DNA of 64,000 nucleotides from Planctomycetota bacterium (lineage in GTDB: Bacteria > Planctomycetota > Phycisphaerae > Phycisphaerales > UBA1924): assembly GCA_017303555.1 (NCBI GenBank), contig JAFLCN010000010.1, positions 1 through 64,000 of the forward strand, in the 5' to 3' direction. The notes under the pieces are model-generated. The model was not told the origin of the DNA. It saw only the letters and a list, made by a program, of their open reading frames with translations, and did no database searches. Position 1 is the stretch's first letter, and each line of letters opens with the position of its first letter. This document shows positions 47,059 to 55,692 of this stretch, in pieces. The position numbers were made by a program, and so were the translations under genes.

Positions 47059-49818
47059 TTACTTCTGCTCGCTCGCGCCTTCGCTCGCCGACGAGACGCT
47101 CTGGCCCGACGGCTTCACGGTCCCGAACAGCTTCCCGAACGCCGAAACCTTGGTTTTCTTCGCGACGTCATCCGTGCCGCTCGTCTGCTGAGCAACCGGG
47201 CTGGTGGTGCCGGGGGTCGTCGTGGACGGCAGCGCCGCCGTGCGACGCATGTTCTGGTCCCAACGCATGCTCGCGTACTGCGTCGTCGCTTTCGCGGGCG
47301 TCGTGCTGTTCGTCGCAACCGACTGTGCGGTTGCGGGCGAAACTGCTTGGCTCGACCCCGAATCAACGATCGGAGCCGATGCCGTCACGACCGGCGCCGC
47401 TTCCTGCACGGGCGCTGCGGTCTGCGCGGCGGCCACGCTCGACTGCGCCGTCGCGTCCGAAGCGCTCGATGCCGTAGACGGGCCAACAGCCGACTCGGGG
47501 TTTGATACCGAGTTCGAAGCCGTGCTGGGGGCCGCGGTGGGGGCCGCGCTCGGGGCGGCATGTGCCGCCGGTGCCGAAGCCTCTGGCGCCGGGCTGCTCG
47601 GCAGCACCGACGACGAACTGGCCTTCACCTTCCGGCCCTCTGTATCCAGCAGTTCGTTCAGCATGCTGCGGGTCGGCCACACTTCGTTCTTGCCCGTCAG
47701 CTTCTCCTTCAGCTCGATCGCCTCGGGCTGCTGCGGGTTGATCGACAAGGCCATGTTCAGCTTCCACAGCGCCGAATCCGTCTTGCCTTCGGCCGCCAGC
47801 TTGCGGGCGTCCATCAGCATCTGCGAGGTCATGCGTTCGCGGCTGAACGGCAGCAGACCTTCACGCGTTCCGGCCCGGACCCGCGCGATCATGTCCTGCG
47901 TCTTGTCGCCCGTCTCCGCCAGGAACGTGTCGGTCACGACCGTCGGCGTGATCAGGAAGATGATCTCCTGCCGATCGATCGTGTCTTCCTGCCCGCGGAA
48001 GGCGTAGCCCACCAGCGGGATGTCGCCGAGCAAGGGCACCTGCTTGCGTGCCGTCTGGGTCGATTCACGGAAGAGGCCGCCCAGCACCACGGTCTGCCCG
48101 TCGCGGACGATCACGTTGGTGGTCAGTTCATTGGTGATTTCATCGGGGACCGTCACGGTCGAGCCCGTGCTGTTCTTCACGTCGCGCACCACGGCCGACG
48201 AAACGCTCGGCTTGAGCTCGAGTCGGATCGTGTTGTCGTTGCCGACGAACGGCCGGAAGTAGAGCTGCGTACCAGTATCCAGGAACTCGACCGACTGCGT
48301 CGTCGCCGTGTTCGTGCTCGTGGTGTTCAGGTAGCCGACGCGTTCACCGATCAGCACGCGGGCCGCCTGGCGATTGAGCGCGAGGATCTTCGGATTGCTC
48401 AGCACCGTCGTGTCCGTCACTTCATCCAGCATGCGGATGAACACGCCCACGTCGTTGCTGTAGAGGCCGAGCTTCAAAGTCGCCGGACCCGCCACGTTGC
48501 CGGGGCTTGATGCCAGACCGAAGGCGCTGTCCTTGCCCGTGCCCGTTCCGACGATCGGGGTATCTCCCGCGGCACCGTTCACCAGCTTCGTCGAGTTGTT
48601 CACCAGCATCGCATCCGGAATCCGCAAGGGGCCGCCGACGCCCAGGAAGTCGCCGAAGTTCAGGTTGCCGATGACCGCAAAGTCCACGCCGAACGCGTTG
48701 TTCTCGTTCACCTTCGCCTGAAGAATCGTCGCCTCGACCAGCACCTGCGCCGGGCGGGTATCCAGTTCCTTGATCAGCTTCTCGATCTGCTCCACCTGCT
48801 CCGGGAAGTCGTACACCATCACCGTCGATTCGCCCGGATAATCCTCCGCTCCGTTCGGCACTTCGCTCTTGCCCGGGAACGTGCCGATCTTCGCGTTGGT
48901 CTTGATCACCGAATCCTTGCTGAGCAGGGCCTGCGCGAACGCCGCGGCATCGACCGCCGACAGGTAGTTCAGCTTGATGACCTTCCACACCCGCTGGCGG
49001 CTCTCCTTCTCGAGCTTCTGGAGATCTTCGAGCGTGTAGACGTAGATGAAGTTCCCACGCTCCACGTAGCCGTAGCCGTTGGCGTGGAGCAACGCATCGA
49101 GCGCCTCGTAGAACGTCACGCCGTACAGGTTCGCAAACACCTTGCCGTTGACGTTCTTGTAGGGGATGATGTTCTTCTGGCTCTGCAGGCTCAGCATCTC
49201 CAGCACGGCCGTGATCTCTTCGCCGTTCACGCGCAGGTCCACCACGCCGTTGTCATCGACCTTCACGGCATTGGCACGGATGCTCTTCACGCTGCGGGGT
49301 TCGTTGGTGACGTTGCCTTCCATGGTGCCGCCGCTGGGCTTCCCGGCGAACGGATCGCTCACGGTCTGTTCGCGCACGGTGTTCTCGGGTACGGGCGTCG
49401 GCTCGCTCGCCGGCTGAGCCGACCAGCTCTGCGCCATCGTGGTCGGGACCGAGGTCTTGGCCGCCGAGCTCAGCGATGCATCGACCGGCTTGCCGGACTG
49501 GGGCGCAGTGCTCGACTGGTTGGCGCTCTGCTGGTTGCTCGTCTGGCCGCTCGTCTGACCACTCGTTTGGGACGACTGCGAGCCGCTGCCGTAGGTCGTG
49601 ACCTGCGCCCGGCCGACCGCAGCGCCGCTGATCGAGATGAGGATCGCCGCCGGCCACGCCAGCTTCGACCAATCCGTTCTCGCCAGAGTGCTGCGGCAAT
49701 TGAGCAGCAACTCGAACGAAGGCTGCAGCGAGTTGAACTCGGCGCCCGAGTTCGAGACGGACGGGGAAGGGGTGGGGGTGGGTGTGGGGGTGGGGCGGTT
49801 GGTGGGATTGAACGGCAT
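47059..49818 (-). CDS. Secretin (type II secretion GspD / type IV pilus PilQ-like)
   Basis: Secretins form the large outer-membrane ring through which pilus or secreted substrate passes. The 919-residue protein has: a Thr/Pro/Ser-rich N-terminal stretch (1-40), a membrane/signal helix (~53-70), a Ser/Gln-rich linker, an STN-like/N0 region (~190-260), N1-type and N3-type modules (~270-370), and the secretin core (~400-650) with the motif VVLGGLFRESTQTARKQVPLL near 580-605 and GDIPLVGYAF. The C-terminal ~220 residues are Ala/Ser/Pro-rich and disordered-looking. AGAGGAAA lies upstream of the ATG 49816-49818. Ring partners are presumably the pseudopilins downstream. Confidence 0.9.
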   Translation of the reverse strand: MPFNPTNRPTPTPTPTPSPSVSNSGAEFNSLQPSFELLLNCRSTLARTDWSKLAWPAAILISISGAAVGRAQVTTYGSGSQSSQTSGQTSGQTSNQQSANQSSTAPQSGKPVDASLSSAAKTSVPTTMAQSWSAQPASEPTPVPENTVREQTVSDPFAGKPSGGTMEGNVTNEPRSVKSIRANAVKVDDNGVVDLRVNGEEITAVLEMLSLQSQKNIIPYKNVNGKVFANLYGVTFYEALDALLHANGYGYVERGNFIYVYTLEDLQKLEKESRQRVWKVIKLNYLSAVDAAAFAQALLSKDSVIKTNAKIGTFPGKSEVPNGAEDYPGESTVMVYDFPEQVEQIEKLIKELDTRPAQVLVEATILQAKVNENNAFGVDFAVIGNLNFGDFLGVGGPLRIPDAMLVNNSTKLVNGAAGDTPIVGTGTGKDSAFGLASSPGNVAGPATLKLGLYSNDVGVFIRMLDEVTDTTVLSNPKILALNRQAARVLIGERVGYLNTTSTNTATTQSVEFLDTGTQLYFRPFVGNDNTIRLELKPSVSSAVVRDVKNSTGSTVTVPDEITNELTTNVIVRDGQTVVLGGLFRESTQTARKQVPLLGDIPLVGYAFRGQEDTIDRQEIIFLITPTVVTDTFLAETGDKTQDMIARVRAGTREGLLPFSRERMTSQMLMDARKLAAEGKTDSALWKLNMALSINPQQPEAIELKEKLTGKNEVWPTRSMLNELLDTEGRKVKASSSSVLPSSPAPEASAPAAHAAPSAAPTAAPSTASNSVSNPESAVGPSTASSASDATAQSSVAAAQTAAPVQEAAPVVTASAPIVDSGSSQAVSPATAQSVATNSTTPAKATTQYASMRWDQNMRRTAALPSTTTPGTTSPVAQQTSGTDDVAKKTKVSAFGKLFGTVKPSGQSVSSASEGASEQK

Positions 49819-50153
49819 GGCGAATTTCCTCTCTTGCGGCAGACTTCTCGGTCGGCTCCGTTACCTCTCGGACGCACGCCCCGACCACGCTCCGGAACAA
49901 GGCCCAATAGCCAGCGCACCGGATGCCGTCTATTTCGACTGGCGCATCAAGTGACTTTGGCACGAAGTTCCAGCCAGAAACGTTCGCGCGAGCACAATCG
50001 CCCCAGCCGCATCAGGAACGGCATTCCGGTCCGTTTATGCCGCCTGCAAGCCCTGAAATCCAGAAAACTCCCGGCCCAATAACCCATCGACTTACACTTT
50101 TCGCTTCGGAGTGGCACGGTTGTTGCCTCCCGCGTGCGAAGGAGAAAGGCACC
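49819..50153. other. 335-bp divergent promoter region
   Basis: It separates the secretin (minus) and SPFH (plus) genes. The plus-strand Shine-Dalgarno AAGGAG is at its right end. I could not place convincing promoter hexamers, and I see no gene, tRNA or repeat. Confidence 0.45.
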
Positions 50154-51254
50154 ATGGATTTCTGGAAAAAGCTCAAGGGTGAATTGATCGACATCGTCGA
50201 GTGGCTCGACGATTCGCGCGACACGCTCGTCTACCGCTTCGAGCGGATGAACAACGAGATCAAGTACGGCGCCAAGCTCATCGTCCGCGAGGGCCAGGTC
50301 GCCGTCTTCGTCGATCAGGGCAAAATCGCCGACGTTTTCCAGCCCGGCCTCTACACCCTCGAAACCAAGAACCTTCCGATCCTCTCCACCCTCCTGGGCT
50401 GGAAGTACGGCTTCGAATCCCCCTTCAAGGCCGAGGTCTACTTCGTCAACTCCCGCCAGTTCACAGACTGCAAGTGGGGCACCGCCAACCCGATCATGCT
50501 CCGTGATGCCGAGTTCGGCCCCATGCGTTTGCGTGCGTACGGCACCTACGCGTTTAAAGTCACCGACGCCGGCGCGCTCGTCAAAGAAGTCAGCGGCACC
50601 AGCGGCCGCTTCACCGCCGACGGCATCACCGACCAGCTCCGAAACTTCATCCTCACCTGCTTTACCGACGCCCTCGCCGAGAGCAAAGTCCCCGCCCTCG
50701 ATCTCGCCAGCAACTACGAAGAGCTCTCCTCGCTCATCGCCAGCAAGATCCGGCCCCCCTTCAAAACCTACGGCATCGACGTCACGGCCTTCCTCATCGA
50801 AAACATCTCCCTCCCGCCCGAAGTCGAGGCCGCGCTCGACAAGCGCACCAGCATGGGCGTCATCGGCGACATGGGCAAGTTCACGCAGTTCCAGACCGCC
50901 ACCGCAATCGGCGACGCCGCCAAAAACCCCAACGGTGGGGGCGCGATGGCCCAAGGCATGGGCATCGGCGCCGGCTTCGCCATGGCCAACCAGATGTCCG
51001 GCGCCATCGCCGGCGCAAACCAGTCATCCAATGTTCCGCCTCCCCTCGGCGCATCCGCTCTCCGCTTCTTCGTCGCCATCGACGGCAAGCAAGCCGGCCC
51101 CTTCGACACCGCCGCTCTCCAGCAGCTCTCCTCCAGCGGCAAGCTCACCCCCCAAACCCTCGTCTGGAAACAAGGCATGCCAGCCTGGGCCCCAGCCTCC
51201 GACTGCCCCGACCTCCACATCACATTGGGCAGCAACCCACCTCCGCTCCCCTAG
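50154..51254 (+). CDS. SPFH-domain protein with C-terminal GYF_2 domain
   Basis: The 366-residue product starts MDFWKKLKGELIDIVEW and carries an SPFH/stomatin-type core (~25-230; VFVDQGKIADVFQPGLYTLET, YGFESPFKAEVYFVNSRQFTD, AYGTYAFKVTDAGALVKEV). The Gly/Ala/Met-rich middle (~250-285) leads to a GYF_2-type domain (~310-360; FFVAIDGKQAGPFDTAALQQL, LVWKQGMPAWAPAS). This is the layout of the YdjI-like 'virion core protein' family, which in Bacillus works with PspA and YdjG at the membrane. AAGGAG precedes the ATG 50154. The next gene is the TFIIB-type zinc-ribbon partner. Confidence 0.85.
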   Translation: MDFWKKLKGELIDIVEWLDDSRDTLVYRFERMNNEIKYGAKLIVREGQVAVFVDQGKIADVFQPGLYTLETKNLPILSTLLGWKYGFESPFKAEVYFVNSRQFTDCKWGTANPIMLRDAEFGPMRLRAYGTYAFKVTDAGALVKEVSGTSGRFTADGITDQLRNFILTCFTDALAESKVPALDLASNYEELSSLIASKIRPPFKTYGIDVTAFLIENISLPPEVEAALDKRTSMGVIGDMGKFTQFQTATAIGDAAKNPNGGGAMAQGMGIGAGFAMANQMSGAIAGANQSSNVPPPLGASALRFFVAIDGKQAGPFDTAALQQLSSSGKLTPQTLVWKQGMPAWAPASDCPDLHITLGSNPPPLP

Positions 51255-51265
51255 CGCAACTTCGA

Positions 51266-51301
51266 AGCCCCCTCCCCGAGGGAGGGGGTTGGGGGTGGGA
51301 G
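51266..51301 (+). repeat. G-rich palindromic element, copy A
   Basis: A 36-bp element reading AGCCCCCTCCCCGAGG then GAGGGGGTTGGGGGTGGGAG, 12 bp after the SPFH stop codon. CCCCCTCC and GGAGGGGG can pair as a hairpin, and the 3' half has four G tracts (GGG, GGGGG, GGGGG, GGG) that fit an intramolecular G-quadruplex. Copies B and C are at 52618 and 62606. Confidence 0.85.
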
Positions 51302-51432
51302 TTCAACCGCGCGGCAATCTCTCAAACTCCCTCGCGCACGCATCCCATCTCCCAAATCCCATCTCTCCTTCACTCTCTTCTTCTCCGCGCAACTCCGCCC
51401 CCTCCGCGCACTCCGAGTTCTCTCCCGCATTT

Positions 51433-51460
51433 CTCCGTGTCTCTGTGCCTCTGTGGTGCA
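51433..51460 (+). repeat. CTCTGTGGTG-type repeat, single arm F1
   Basis: CTCCGTGTCTCTGTGCCTC then TGTGGTGCA matches the right arm of the inverted-arm elements at 53045, 58957, 60522 and 62228. No left arm accompanies it. It lies 26 bp upstream of the zinc-ribbon gene start. The rest of the 232-bp gap between SPFH and the zinc-ribbon gene is pyrimidine-rich and carries nothing else I recognise besides copy A. Confidence 0.8.
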
Positions 51461-51486
51461 TGTCTTTTCCGTGTTGAACTCTCTTC

Positions 51487-52611
51487 ATGTCCGAACTCGA
51501 ACCTACTCCTCTCCCCGGCGTCCATCGCACCTTCCCCTGCTCCCAATGCGGAGCCGATCTCGCCTACTCACCCGGCGATAAAGCCCTCAAGTGCAACCAC
51601 TGCGGCACACTCAACCCCGTCCCCGTTTCCGCCGCCGTCGTTGAAGAATCCGACTACCACTCCGCCCTCGCCGATCTCGAACACAACGCCCAAACCCTCG
51701 AACGACTCGAAGTCCGCTGCGATGCCTGCGGCGCCAACGTCGAGTTCCCCGACAACCTCACCAGCCACCTCTGCCCCTTCTGCGGCACAGCCATCGTCGC
51801 ACAGGCCGTTTCCAAAAAACGCCTGAAACCCGCGGCAATCATGCCCTTTTCCATCACCCGCCGCGCCGCGATCGACTACTACCGCGCCTGGCTCAAATCC
51901 CGCTGGTTCGCGCCCACCAAGCTCGCCCGCGAAGCCTTCCTCGACGGCGCATTCGTCGGCGCGTACATGCCCTTCTGGACCTACGACTGCATCGCCACCA
52001 CCGACTACGAAGGCCAGCGGGGCGAACACTACTGGGTCACCGAAACCTACACGACCACAGTCAACGGCAAACTGACAACGCAAACCCGCCAAGTCCGCAA
52101 AACCCGCTGGTACCCCGCCAGCGGCACAGTCGTCGATGACTTCAACGACATCCTCATCCCCGCCAGCACCTCGCTCCCATTGAACAACCAATCGAGCGCC
52201 GAACCCTGGAGCAAAGACGGAACCCTGAACGAACTCGTCCCCTACGACCATGCCTACCTCGCCGGTTTCCGCTGCGAAAGCTACAGCATCGACTTACCCG
52301 GCGGCTTCGAAGGCGCCAAGCAGCGCATGCGTCCCACCATCGAAGGAACCATCTGCGCCGACATCGGTGGCGATGAACAACGCATCAGCTCCATGCGCTC
52401 AAGCTACGACCACATCACCTTTAAGCACATCCTGCTGCCGATGTGGGTCAGCGCCTACCGCTTCAACCGCAAGCTCTACCGCGTCCTCATCAACGGCCGC
52501 ACCGGCGAACTCATCGGCGACCGCCCCTACAGCCGCTGGAAGATCGGAACGCTGATCGCCATCGCGCTGATCGTGATCGGCATCATCGCGCTCATCGCCA
52601 GCAATCGCTAG
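51487..52611 (+). CDS. TFIIB-type zinc-ribbon membrane protein (YdjG-like)
   Basis: The 374-residue product has two zinc ribbons near the N terminus (CSQCG...CNHCG at ~18-40 and CDACG...CPFCG at ~78-98), a central domain (~115-330) with IMPFSITRRAAIDYYRAWLKSRWFAP and FWTYDCIATTDYEGQRGEHY, and a C-terminal membrane helix (~350-370, IGTLIAIALIVIGIIALIA). This is the pattern of proteins labelled TFIIB-type zinc-ribbon or, wrongly, primosomal protein N'. In Bacillus subtilis the YdjG counterpart helps PspA at the membrane; the SPFH neighbour supports a related membrane-integrity pair. No PspA gene is in the window. Confidence 0.82.
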   Translation: MSELEPTPLPGVHRTFPCSQCGADLAYSPGDKALKCNHCGTLNPVPVSAAVVEESDYHSALADLEHNAQTLERLEVRCDACGANVEFPDNLTSHLCPFCGTAIVAQAVSKKRLKPAAIMPFSITRRAAIDYYRAWLKSRWFAPTKLAREAFLDGAFVGAYMPFWTYDCIATTDYEGQRGEHYWVTETYTTTVNGKLTTQTRQVRKTRWYPASGTVVDDFNDILIPASTSLPLNNQSSAEPWSKDGTLNELVPYDHAYLAGFRCESYSIDLPGGFEGAKQRMRPTIEGTICADIGGDEQRISSMRSSYDHITFKHILLPMWVSAYRFNRKLYRVLINGRTGELIGDRPYSRWKIGTLIAIALIVIGIIALIASNR

Positions 52612-52617
52612 TGCAGG

Positions 52618-52653
52618 AGCCCCCTCCACGAGGGAGGGGGTTGGGGGTGGGCT
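52618..52653 (+). repeat. G-rich palindromic element, copy B
   Basis: Thirty-six bp, AGCCCCCTCCACGAGG then GAGGGGGTTGGGGGTGGGCT, starting 7 bp after the zinc-ribbon stop codon. Two or three differences from copy A (51266), same potential hairpin and G-quadruplex. Intergenic position right after a stop codon, as for copy A, suits a transcript 3' end role. Confidence 0.85.
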
Positions 52654-52735
52654 AGTTTGGTATCGAGCGCAAAGAAAACGGAGGGCCTCCCCTCCGCTTG
52701 AATCTGCTGTTCTGCAAATCTGCAGCTCTGCTGCT

Positions 52736-52990
52736 CTAATGCTTCTCTGTCGCATCCGCCGTTTGCTGCTTCGGCGCTTCCGGCTTCACCTGCTCCACAT
52801 GCGGCTTCTCTGGTTCCGCATATGCAGTCCGCGGCACGTTCGTCACCAGCCTCAGCTTCACCCAGATCAGCATCCCGAGCGCGAGCACCATCGCCATCGA
52901 CATCGCCGCGCTCTTCAGCGTGATCCCGCCTCCGAAATCAGAATTGCCTTCCATCCCGATATCCGGTTTGTCGTTCACCACGTTTCCCAC
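52736..52990 (-). CDS. Small single-span membrane protein, hypothetical
   Basis: The 84-residue product starts at GTG 52988-52990, with GGGAGG upstream. It has a short N-terminal tail (MGNVVNDKPDIGMEGN), one membrane helix (~27-45; LKSAAMSMAMVLALGMLIWV), then a charged, Pro/Glu-rich tail (EPEKPHVEQVKPEAP). No family is recognised. It lies after the pseudopilin gene run on the same strand, separated by repeat element E1; a relation to the pseudopilins is possible but unsupported. Confidence 0.55.
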   Translation of the reverse strand: MGNVVNDKPDIGMEGNSDFGGGITLKSAAMSMAMVLALGMLIWVKLRLVTNVPRTAYAEPEKPHVEQVKPEAPKQQTADATEKH

Positions 52991-53044
52991 AACGCCTCCC
53001 GTCTCAGTTGTCCCCTTCCCGAGGGGACCAAGCCCAAAGTCATT

Positions 53045-53168
53045 TCACCGCAGAGATCGCAGAGAGAAAGTCGGGTCATGGTCAGCAGCCGCAAGAACCA
53101 GAATGGTGGGGCTCAATCTGCTTTCGACCATTCCGATTCTCTCCGTGTTCTCTGCGCCTCTGCGGTGC
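53045..53168. repeat. Inverted-arm element E1 (CACCGCAGAG type)
   Basis: Left arm TCACCGCAGAGATCGCAGAG (53045-53064) and right arm ending TCTGCGCCTCTGCGGTGCA (53150-53168) are inverse of each other, separated by about 85 bp. It sits between the small membrane protein gene and the pseudopilin stop. The arms match those of E2 to E4 with C/T changes (CGCAGAG for CACAGAG). Confidence 0.8.
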
Positions 53169-53197
53169 AATCGCCCTGTATTCCGGTATTTGGTCGT

Positions 53198-53722
53198 TCA
53201 ATCTCCCGCCGTCTTCGTCACGACCACCCGCCCCGTATAGCCCTGCACCGTGATCTTGAACGTCTGCCCCGACCCGATCACCTCGAGCGAGCCATCCGCC
53301 GCCGGGGTGTTGCTCCCCGCGGCCGACACGGGCGCACCAAGCTCATCAAAGATCAGCGTCTGGCTGTTGTTGAAGTTCACGTTCCTGATGATCGCGTTGC
53401 CGTAGAGCGCCCCGCCGATCGCCGTTGTCGAAATCCCGTCCACCACAGGGTCCACGCTCGTCCCCGGCACGCGGCACATGGTGTACGAGTTCTTCGACAC
53501 ATCAAAGACGATCGCTCGCCCCTCCTGCGTCGCGAGCGCGTCTGATTGCAACTCTGTGATCTGCGAGACGATCGTCCGCAGCGACGCCTGCACCTGGAAC
53601 ACGCCGGTCTGCTTGAAGGCGGGCGCAGAAAGCGATGCCGCGATGCCGAGCACCACGACCACGATCAGCACCTCGATCAAGGTGTAGCCCCGGCGGAATT
53701 GTGCTCGCGTTGATTTGCTCAC
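53198..53722 (-). CDS. Pseudopilin, type II secretion/type IV pilus-like
   Basis: The 174-residue product starts VSKSTRAQFRRGYTLIEVLIV: a basic leader ending in Gly, then Y-T-L-I-E and a hydrophobic helix, the prepilin cleavage and methylation motif (F1 replaced by Y). The C-terminal domain (SQITELQSDALATQEGRAIVF, LEVIGSGQTFKITVQGYTGRV) resembles GspH-type minor pseudopilins. Start is GTG 53720-53722, 8 bp after the stop of the next pseudopilin, which suggests coupled translation. No strong Shine-Dalgarno site. Confidence 0.82.
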   Translation of the reverse strand: MSKSTRAQFRRGYTLIEVLIVVVVLGIAASLSAPAFKQTGVFQVQASLRTIVSQITELQSDALATQEGRAIVFDVSKNSYTMCRVPGTSVDPVVDGISTTAIGGALYGNAIIRNVNFNNSQTLIFDELGAPVSAAGSNTPAADGSLEVIGSGQTFKITVQGYTGRVVVTKTAGD

Positions 53723-53730
53723 GGTGTTGC

Positions 53731-54144
53731 TCAGGGAAGCGGCTTGTCCGTCGCGTCGAAGCTCGCGGCCCAGACATCTCCGGTTGCCGGGTTGAAGATC
53801 CAGCCATAAGACGTTGTGGATGCGCTGTCCGGTGCGGTGCCGATGGTGATGACGTTCGCATTCACGCCGCCGACATGCACGTTGGACGGCGGCTCCTTGA
53901 AATAGCCGTCGCCCAGAAGCTGGCCCCACGTCCCGTTGCCCGCCGTCACCGACGGAAACGTCGAATTGTTTCGGAAGTAGTACACGCTCAGGGCGTGCCG
54001 CAGCTTCACAAGCTGGCTCACCGTCGCCTGCTGCTTCGCATCGTTTGTTGCGCGCGAGAACTGAGGCACCACGATCGAGGCCAGGATCCCCAGGATCACC
54101 ACCACGATGAGAATCTCAACGAGTGTGAATCCCCTGCGTTTCAT
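53731..54144 (-). CDS. Pseudopilin, GspG-like
   Basis: The 137-residue product starts MKRRGFTLVEILIVVVILGILAS, a perfect prepilin leader (basic, Gly before F) and N-terminal helix. The C-terminal domain contains YYFRNNSTFPSVTAGNGTWGQLLGDGYF and YGWIFNPATGDVWAAS, as in major pseudopilins (GspG family). An upstream ATG (54154-54156) would add MERA; the inner ATG has GGAG at suitable distance and is preferred. It is the second of three same-strand pseudopilin genes. Confidence 0.87.
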   Translation of the reverse strand: MKRRGFTLVEILIVVVILGILASIVVPQFSRATNDAKQQATVSQLVKLRHALSVYYFRNNSTFPSVTAGNGTWGQLLGDGYFKEPPSNVHVGGVNANVITIGTAPDSASTTSYGWIFNPATGDVWAASFDATDKPLP

Positions 54145-54247
54145 CGCTCGCTCCATGACATCGGCCCCCCAGCAAAGCCGGCCGATCCCTTTCCAGGAAT
54201 CGGCCGGTCTGAAAGTTCAGTTCAGATCAGACGAGGCCGTAACCAAC

Positions 54248-54688
54248 TCAGGGAGTGCCCGGAGTGATCTTGCCGCTGGCGCGATCGAAGTAGGAAGCGT
54301 TGAGAGTGTTGGTCGCCGCATCCCAGTACCAGCCCGCGTTGGCATCGCCAGCAGCCGCGAAGACAACTGCCGCGCTGCCGTTGACCGGGTTGACCGGCGG
54401 AGCCTTCACATAGCCCCCGTCGATCAGCGTGCCCCAGCTCAAGTGAGCTGGATTTGACACCGACGCGGCGGTGTAGTCACCGATTGCGGGATACTGATTC
54501 GTACGAGCACGGAACAACTCGATCTGATTGTTCAACGTATCAAGCTGAGCCTTGATGTTGCCCGCCTGCGCATCCTGCGTGGCGTTCGTGAACTGCGGCA
54601 CAACGATCGCCGCCAGAATGCCCAGGATGACCACCACGATGAGAATTTCGACCAGCGTGAAACCCTTGCGAATCGTCTGCTTCAACAT
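54248..54688 (-). CDS. Pseudopilin, GspG/major type
   Basis: The 146-residue product starts MLKQTIRKGFTLVEILIVVVILGILAAIVVPQF, again a prepilin leader and conserved helix, with AKAQLDTLNNQIELFRARTNQYP and SWGTLIDGGYVKAPPVNPVNG in the C-terminal domain, close to the GspG pattern. AAGGAG lies upstream of the ATG 54686-54688, the strongest translation start of the three pseudopilins, so it may be the most abundant one. The gap to the next pseudopilin is 103 bp. These three probably serve the secretin at 47059. Confidence 0.88.
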   Translation of the reverse strand: MLKQTIRKGFTLVEILIVVVILGILAAIVVPQFTNATQDAQAGNIKAQLDTLNNQIELFRARTNQYPAIGDYTAASVSNPAHLSWGTLIDGGYVKAPPVNPVNGSAAVVFAAAGDANAGWYWDAATNTLNASYFDRASGKITPGTP

Positions 54689-55243
54689 GCCTGACTCCTT
54701 GCTTGTGGGCCGCGGCCAACCGGCCCGCCCGCTTCCCTATTTCCGCCTCGCTCAACCCTGCTCCTGCACCCCGTTGCCGGAGTTCCCACGCTGCCCCGAA
54801 GGCAGACCCAAAAGCGAGGAAACCAGATTCGTCTCCTCCCGATCGCCAACAAGCGACCGAGGGCCGACGTCGCCCGCAAAGGCGCCGCCGGTCAGAGTTC
54901 AACATCGGAAACGCAACCCCACAAAGTCACCCCACACGCCCGACTTGTCACCAAGTCACATCCGTCTATGACGCCTGCGCCACCAGCACCACGCCCGAAA
55001 AAAACACGCGTGCAACGAGCTCGCACACCAGCGTGCTTCCCTGTCGAATGCAGCCGCGAAGCGGCGACAAGCCAATAGCCTGGGGCGCCAGCCCCAGGAA
55101 AACGTGGCCCAACATCCCGAGCCGCAACGCGGCGACACATTTCCGCGACCACCCGACTCGCGACATTTCTCGACCCACAACCTCCGCCCGACCGCAACGT
55201 TCGCCAACTTGCGACCTCCGCCCACCTCCGTCATACTCCCCGC
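54689..55243. other. 555-bp intergenic region carrying left REP-like doublet
   Basis: Divergent region between the pseudopilin and the IS200-like gene. 54689-55050 shows no gene or repeat I recognise; an AT-poor stretch with no obvious promoter. The REP-like hairpins occupy 55051-55137. The pseudopilin promoter must be near 54690-54800. Confidence 0.5.
55051..55137 (-). repeat. REP-like doublet left of the IS200-like gene
   Basis: Core 55051-55098: hairpin GCCGC-GAA-GCGGC (55053-55065) directly followed by GACA, then hairpin CCTGGGGC-GCCA-GCCCCAGG (55079-55098). A second, partial copy GCCGC-AAC-GCGGC plus GACA lies at 55121-55137. Read on the minus strand each is TGTC followed by a hairpin. 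The 48-bp core is 44/48 identical to the inverted copy at 55731-55778. Confidence 0.85.
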
Positions 55244-55690
55244 ATGTCTTCAACCTTCACCAATATCAACGTCCACATTATTTTCTCGACGAAGAATCGC
55301 GCCCCTCAAATCGATTCCGCATTCGCCGATCGCCTCTACTCGTACATCGGTGGCATCGCCCGCAAACTCGATTGCCAAATGCTTGCCGCCGGTGGCATCG
55401 AAGATCACATCCACCTTCTGATCGGGCTTCATCCGACCGTCGCCATCTCCGATCTCGTGCGCGATATCAAAGCGAACTCTTCCAAGTGGCTGCATGAGGA
55501 TGTGAAGACCGCGTTCGAATGGCAGCGCGGATACGCGGCATTCTCTGTCAGCGAATCAATTGTTCCCCATGTCCGTGCATACATCGCGAAGCAACGCGAG
55601 CATCACGCGCACAAAAGCTACGAGGAAGAGCTGATCGCGTTTCTTGAACGCCACAACATCAAGTACGACCGAACCTATCTGCTCGGCTGA
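55244..55690 (+). CDS. IS200/IS605-family or REP-associated tyrosine transposase (Y1 type)
   Basis: The 148-residue protein is a complete Y1 transposase: it starts TNINVHIIFSTKNR, has the HUH metal-binding motif H55-IH57 in GIEDHIHLLIGL and the catalytic Tyr113 with Q117 in VRAYIAKQREHH. These enzymes cut and rejoin single-stranded DNA at hairpins. The flanking inverted REP-like doublets (55051-55137 and 55693-55778) point to a REP-associated transposase (RAYT), which acts on REPs, rather than a mobile IS200 whose hairpins are not inverted. Start ATG 55244. No second ORF (tnpB) is present. Intact, so probably expressed or recently so. Confidence 0.9.
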   Translation: MSSTFTNINVHIIFSTKNRAPQIDSAFADRLYSYIGGIARKLDCQMLAAGGIEDHIHLLIGLHPTVAISDLVRDIKANSSKWLHEDVKTAFEWQRGYAAFSVSESIVPHVRAYIAKQREHHAHKSYEEELIAFLERHNIKYDRTYLLG

Positions 55691-55692
55691 GG

